A stretch of 64,000 bases of DNA from positions 62,001-126,000 of the forward strand of contig CAWFCZ010000018.1 of the NCBI GenBank assembly GCA_963814355.1, given 5' to 3'. Below the pieces are notes generated by a model, which did no database searches, was not told the origin of the DNA, and saw only the letters and a program-made list of their open reading frames with translations. Position 1 is the stretch's first letter. Every line of letters begins with the position of its first letter. Source of the stretch: JADGOV01 sp963814355 (lineage in GTDB: Bacteria; Actinomycetota; Actinomycetes; JADGOV01). Position numbers and translations under genes: made by a program. Shown here piece by piece: positions 60,388-64,000 of this stretch.

Positions 60388-62471
60388 CCGCCACTGTCAA
60401 CGCCCCAACCGAGGTCGTGACCAAGGCCATCCTGCGCGAGGTACCGCTCGTCACCGGCGAGAAGATCGCGCTGATCACCCTGGACAACGGGTTCGACCAC
60501 ACCAAGCCCAGCTCCTTCGGGCCGGCCGGGCTCGCCTCGCTCGCTGAGGCGATCGACGCCGCCGCGGCCAGTGACGCCGACGCCATCGCGATCACCGGCA
60601 AGCCGTTCGTCTTCGTGGTCGGCGCCGACCTGACAGTGATCCCCACCATCAGCAGCCGTGACCAGGCGTACGGCATCGGCAAGTCCGGCCACGACACCTT
60701 CCGCAAGCTCGGCGAGGTCGACAAGCCGACCTTCGCCTTCGTCAACGGCGCGGCGATGGGCGGTGGCCTGGAGGTGGCCCTGCACTGCACCTACCGGACG
60801 CTGTCCTACGGCGCGGCCCCGATCGCCACGCCGGAATGCTTCCTCGGCCTGGTACCCGGCTGGGGCGGCACCTACCTGCTGCCCAACCTGATCGGCGCCG
60901 AGAATGCGCTCAAGCTCATCGTTGAGAACCCGGCCAACCAGAACAAGATGATCAACGCCGGGGTGGCCGGCAAGCTGGGGATCGCCGACGCTTTGTTCGC
61001 CCCGGCCGACTTCCTCGAGGAATCGCTGGAGTGGACCGGCAAGGTGCTGCGTGGCGAGGTCAAGGTCGACCGCCCGGAGCCGGACCGGGGCGAGGCCTGG
61101 GACGCGGCGGTGGCCAAGACCCGCAAGATGATCGACACGAGGTTCCACGGCGCGGCGCCGTCCTTCCCCCGAGCCCTGGACTTGGTCGGCGCCGCCAAGA
61201 CGGCCAGCCGCGACGAAGGCTTCGCCGCCGAGGACGAGGCCCTGGCCGACCTCATCATGAGCGAGGAACTGCGGGCCGGCATATACGCCTTCAACCTCAC
61301 CCAGCGCCGGGCCAAGCGCCCGGTCGGGGCGCCGGACAAGAAGCTGGCCAAGCCGATCGCCAAGGTCGGGATCGTCGGGGCCGGCCTGATGGCCAGCCAA
61401 CTCGCGCTGCTGTTCATCCGGCGGCTTCAGGTGCCGGTGGTGCTGACCGACATCGACCAGCCTCGGGTCGACAAGGGCGTCGGCTACGTCCACTCCGAGA
61501 TCGACGGCCTGTTGTCGAAGAAGCGGATCAACTCCGACAAGGCCAACCACTTCAAGTCACTGGTCAGCGGCTCGCTGACGAAGGCCGCCTTTGCCGACGC
61601 CGACTTCGTCATCGAGGCCGTCTTCGAGGACATGAAGGTCAAGCAGCAGGTGCTCGCCGAGGTCGAGGCCGAAGTCGCACCGGACACGATCCTGGCGACC
61701 AACACCTCCTCGCTGTCCATCACGGAGATGGCCAGCGGGCTACAGAATCCGCAGCGGGTCGTGGGTTTCCACTTCTTCAACCCGGTCGCGGTCATGCCGC
61801 TGCTGGAGGTCATTCAAGCCGAGCGGACCGACGAGACGACACTGGCTACCGCATTTGTGGTCGGCAAGTCGCTCGGCAAGTCCTGCGTGCTGTCGAAGGA
61901 CCGGCCGGCGTTCATCGTCAACCGGTTGCTGGTGCGCTGGATGAGCGAGATCTGGCAGTCCATCGACGAGGGAACCCCCATCGAGGTGGCCGACAGCGCC
62001 TTCAATCCGCTGGGACTGCCGATGTCGCCGATGATGCTGCTCGGGCTGGTAGGACCGGCGATCGCACTGCACAGCGGCGAGACGCTGGCTGAGGCCTTCC
62101 CAGACCGGTTCTCGGTGTCCCCGAACCTGCGGCGGATCGTGGAAGCTGGTAAGCCAGGGGTGTACACCTTCGCCGGTGGCAAGCCGGCGATCGACCCGGA
62201 AGTGGCCGGCATGCTGCAGCTGGGCAACACGGTACGCACCGCAGACGAGGTTCGGCAGCGGGCGCTGGCGGGCCTCGCCGAGGAGATTCGGCTGATGCTG
62301 GACGAGCGTGTGGTGGCCGAGGCCCAGGACATCGACCTTTCGATGATCATGGGCGCGGGTTGGCCGTTCCACATCGGTGGCATCACCCCCTACCTGGACC
62401 GGACCGGCGTATCGGAGAGGGTCACCGGCAGCCGCTTCCTGCCCCGGGGCGTCGCCAGCCTCCCCGCGTAG
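60384..62471 (+). CDS. fadB: Fatty acid oxidation complex alpha subunit (FadB type)
   Basis: Bifunctional enoyl-CoA hydratase and 3-hydroxyacyl-CoA dehydrogenase, 695 residues. Hydratase domain: ALITLDNGFDHTKPSSFG, VNGAAMGGGLEVALHCTYRT and ATPECFLGLVPGWGGTYLLP. Dehydrogenase domain: VGIVGAGLMASQLALLFIRR (NAD loop), NTSSLSITEMASGLQNPQRV and VGFHFFNPVAVMPLLEVI with the catalytic His. The GTG at 60384 overlaps the thiolase stop. This is the true start; the open frame from 58869 is an artefact of the thiolase frameshift. Together with thiolase it completes a beta-oxidation cycle. A long hairpin follows. Confidence 0.96.
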   Translation: MTATVNAPTEVVTKAILREVPLVTGEKIALITLDNGFDHTKPSSFGPAGLASLAEAIDAAAASDADAIAITGKPFVFVVGADLTVIPTISSRDQAYGIGKSGHDTFRKLGEVDKPTFAFVNGAAMGGGLEVALHCTYRTLSYGAAPIATPECFLGLVPGWGGTYLLPNLIGAENALKLIVENPANQNKMINAGVAGKLGIADALFAPADFLEESLEWTGKVLRGEVKVDRPEPDRGEAWDAAVAKTRKMIDTRFHGAAPSFPRALDLVGAAKTASRDEGFAAEDEALADLIMSEELRAGIYAFNLTQRRAKRPVGAPDKKLAKPIAKVGIVGAGLMASQLALLFIRRLQVPVVLTDIDQPRVDKGVGYVHSEIDGLLSKKRINSDKANHFKSLVSGSLTKAAFADADFVIEAVFEDMKVKQQVLAEVEAEVAPDTILATNTSSLSITEMASGLQNPQRVVGFHFFNPVAVMPLLEVIQAERTDETTLATAFVVGKSLGKSCVLSKDRPAFIVNRLLVRWMSEIWQSIDEGTPIEVADSAFNPLGLPMSPMMLLGLVGPAIALHSGETLAEAFPDRFSVSPNLRRIVEAGKPGVYTFAGGKPAIDPEVAGMLQLGNTVRTADEVRQRALAGLAEEIRLMLDERVVAEAQDIDLSMIMGAGWPFHIGGITPYLDRTGVSERVTGSRFLPRGVASLPA

Positions 62472-62532
62472 CAGCCGCCGGTACGCGGCCGCGGTCTGTG
62501 CGCTCAGCCGCGCACCAGCCGTCCGCTCAACG

Positions 62533-62586
62533 GTGATCCAGGGCCCGTCAGCCACCCCAGAGGGTGGTGGACGGGCCCTGGATCAC
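62533..62586. terminator. Long palindrome between convergent fadB and kinase genes
   Basis: GTGATCCAGGGCCCGTC (62533-62549) and GACGGGCCCTGGATCAC (62570-62586) are perfect 17-bp arms; a CCACCC/GGGTGG stem continues inside after two mismatches. It is the longest inverted repeat I found here and suits a bidirectional terminator. Confidence 0.7.
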
Positions 62587-62658
62587 GTTCGGGGCTGCTG
62601 GACCTCGTTCGGGCGTGCTGGGTCACGTCCGGGCCACGTGGACCACGTTCGGGCCGGC
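62579..62658. repeat. Four tandem 20-bp units at the kinase 3' end
   Basis: Four units of exactly 20 bp, consensus TGGACCACGTTCGGGCCGGC, start at 62579, 62599, 62619 and 62639. The first unit begins inside the terminator arm and the last two encode the C-terminal end of the kinase (GPNVVHVART). Confidence 0.75.
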
Positions 62659-64000
62659 CGGCCGGCCGGGCAGTACGAGGCGGAACGCCGCGCCGCCGCT
62701 CGGGGTGCTGGCCACGGTCAGTTCGCCGCCATTCACCACGGCGAGCTCGCGGGCGATGGCCAAGCCGAGCCCGCTGCCACCGCCCGCCCGAGTCCGGGCG
62801 TCGTCGAGGCGGGTGAAGCGCTCGAAGATCCGTTCATGGTCTCCCGTGGCGATCCCGTCGCCGTCGTCGGCCACCGTCAAGGTGTCGCCGGCGGCGACGA
62901 TCTCCACTCGGCTGCGGGCGTGCCGGCGGGCGTTGTCCAGCAGATTCTGCACGATCCGGCGGACGTCGTGCGGGTCGCCGTACGCGCTGCCCACGCCGGA
63001 CACGGTCACTTCCGGTGCGCTGCCCGGCCGAGCGCGCCCGACCTGCCCGGCACCGGCGGCCACCTCACTCGCCACGGCGGCTAGATCGAGCGACCTGCCT
63101 GCCGGCATCCGGCGTTCGTCCAGGCGGGCCAAGGTCAGAAGGTCGTCCACTAGCGTGGACAGCCGCAGCACCTCGGGCAGCAACTCGGTGGCCACCGACC
63201 TCTCCCCCGGGGTACGGGGATGGGCCTGTGCGACCTCGAGCTGGGTACGGAGCGCGGTCAGCGGTGATCGCAGCTCGTGCGCCGCGTCGGCCAGAAAGAT
63301 CCGCTGGCGGGTGCCGGCGAGGGCCAGCCGGTCGAGCATCCGGTTCAAGGTTGTGGCCAGCCGAGCCACCTCGTCCGCGCCCGGCGGGACCGGAAGCACT
63401 CCGCCGCCGCCGACATCGCTGATCCGCTCCGCACGCCGCCGCAGCGCGCCGACCGGGCGCAACGCCGATCCGGCCAGTACCCAGGAGCCGGAAGCCACCG
63501 CCACGAGCAGCAGCGGCAGCACGACCAGCAGGGTGCGGCGTAGCTCGCCGAGGGTGTCGAGAACGTCGTTCAGTGGGACAGCGGCGATGACCGTCACCGG
63601 CGCACTGGCCGGCTGACCAGCTGACGCAGCGCCCGTGGTCGCCTCGAGCAGCACGATCCGCAGCGGCTCACCGGTCAACCGCTCGTCGTCATAGCTGCGT
63701 GGGGTGTCCCGCGGCCACGTGGCGAGTTGCTCCGGGGCGAGCAGCGCCAGGGTCCGGGAGGCCGACAGCGACGACGCCAGCACCGAGTTGTGCCGGTCGA
63801 CCACCTGGACCAACTCGGCGCCGCCGCTGCCCGCCGGCAAGACGGGCGGCAGCCGGTCGCTGGCCACCAACTGGCGCACCAGGTCCGCGCGCTGACGCAG
63901 ACCGGCGTCGAGTTGCTCGATCCGGCTGTGAGTGAAGGCCAGCGCCAGCGCCGCGGCCCCGGCCGCCAACCCGAGAGCCAGGGCGCCGCTGGCCACCAGC
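62623..64000 (-). CDS. Sensor histidine kinase (OmpR/EnvZ type), N-terminus outside the window
   Basis: Two-component histidine kinase, at least 459 residues; the frame is still open at the right edge and the first bases seen read LVASGALALGLAAGAA, part of a first TM helix. An extracellular sensor region follows (about residues 25-145), then a second TM helix TLLVVLPLLLVAVASGSWVL, a HAMP domain (LRPVGALRRRAERISD), a HisKA domain with FLADAAHELRSPLTALRTQL and an HATPase domain with VQNLLDNARRHARS (N box), VADDGDGIATGDHERIFERF and GSGLGLAIARELAVVNGGEL. Its response regulator should lie just past the window. It converges on fadB. Confidence 0.93.
   Translation of the reverse strand, partial: LVASGALALGLAAGAAALALAFTHSRIEQLDAGLRQRADLVRQLVASDRLPPVLPAGSGGAELVQVVDRHNSVLASSLSASRTLALLAPEQLATWPRDTPRSYDDERLTGEPLRIVLLEATTGAASAGQPASAPVTVIAAVPLNDVLDTLGELRRTLLVVLPLLLVAVASGSWVLAGSALRPVGALRRRAERISDVGGGGVLPVPPGADEVARLATTLNRMLDRLALAGTRQRIFLADAAHELRSPLTALRTQLEVAQAHPRTPGERSVATELLPEVLRLSTLVDDLLTLARLDERRMPAGRSLDLAAVASEVAAGAGQVGRARPGSAPEVTVSGVGSAYGDPHDVRRIVQNLLDNARRHARSRVEIVAAGDTLTVADDGDGIATGDHERIFERFTRLDDARTRAGGGSGLGLAIARELAVVNGGELTVASTPSGGAAFRLVLPGRPAGPNVVHVART

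Noticed and set aside
58869..62471. Apparent thiolase-FadB fusion protein
   Set aside because: The middle about 140 residues are nonsense in this frame; the true thiolase end lies in another frame and fadB has its own overlapping GTG.

Overview
This is a 64-kb stretch of a very GC-rich chromosome with dense genes, many GTG starts and the core gene content of a high-GC Gram-positive actinomycete: a degenerate actinobacterial PriA, a mycothiol-ligase-like (MshC-type) enzyme, the coproporphyrin-type heme route with HemQ, DUF3000, and an actinobacterial NHEJ-type ligase and polymerase. The family make-up suggests Micromonosporales or a relative, but that is inference; there is no rRNA or tRNA to anchor it. 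I found no CRISPR array, prophage or complete insertion sequence.

Layout. 1-3039: fmt (partial), def and priA on the minus strand. 3085-4089: a MazEF-like pair, a methyltransferase remnant and a small lipoprotein. 4134-11362: GH15 glucan hydrolase, sirtuin, a small membrane protein, a fused toxin-antitoxin reading frame, then a TetR regulator (AcnR-like) overlapping aconitase. 11548-18947: MshC-like enzyme, ATP-dependent DNA ligase, an exported S53 peptidase with a large exported partner, and a GNAT acetyltransferase. 19252-20018: decayed toxin-antitoxin genes, including a frameshifted VapC. 20073-23109: a three-gene operon built on DUF2791/BrxD-like ATPases, the best candidate here for an uncharacterised system. 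23188-31478: SDR, YihY membrane protein and a glgX-treY-treZ operon that makes trehalose from glycogen. 31580-37356: IS30 remnant, VOC protein, GNAT, epimerase, RibD-like reductase, anchored hydrolase and LigC-type DNA ligase. 37458-42657: a GGDEF-EAL protein, acyltransferase, a sialidase-like pseudogene and a LigD-type polymerase domain. 42696-48851: msrB, hemQ, PQQ-like lipoprotein, hemG, hemE, zinc-ribbon protein and a DMT transporter. 49047-62471: DUF3000, AAA ATPase, flavin-type oxidase, an operon of S8 protease, membrane GAF sensor and histidine kinase, a divergent response regulator, RNase D, GNAT, thiolase and fadB. The right edge cuts a second histidine kinase.

Working together. hemE, hemG and hemQ form one heme module. 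glgX, treY and treZ form one trehalose module. Thiolase and FadB form a beta-oxidation pair. The S8 protease, sensor and kinase genes overlap by 4 bp each and face a response regulator, so they look like one signalling unit.

Three themes run through the window. First, many starts are preceded by a TANNNT box ending 6-7 bases before the start codon, which indicates leaderless mRNAs and helped me choose starts. Second, several genes carry single-base frameshifts (vapC twice, thiolase, the 5' end of the hydrolase, the IS30 remnant, the sialidase-like gene). Some are decay; those in otherwise intact genes could be sequencing errors. Third, small toxin-antitoxin genes and remnants cluster around 3.1-3.6, 7.2-7.8 and 19.2-20.0 kb.
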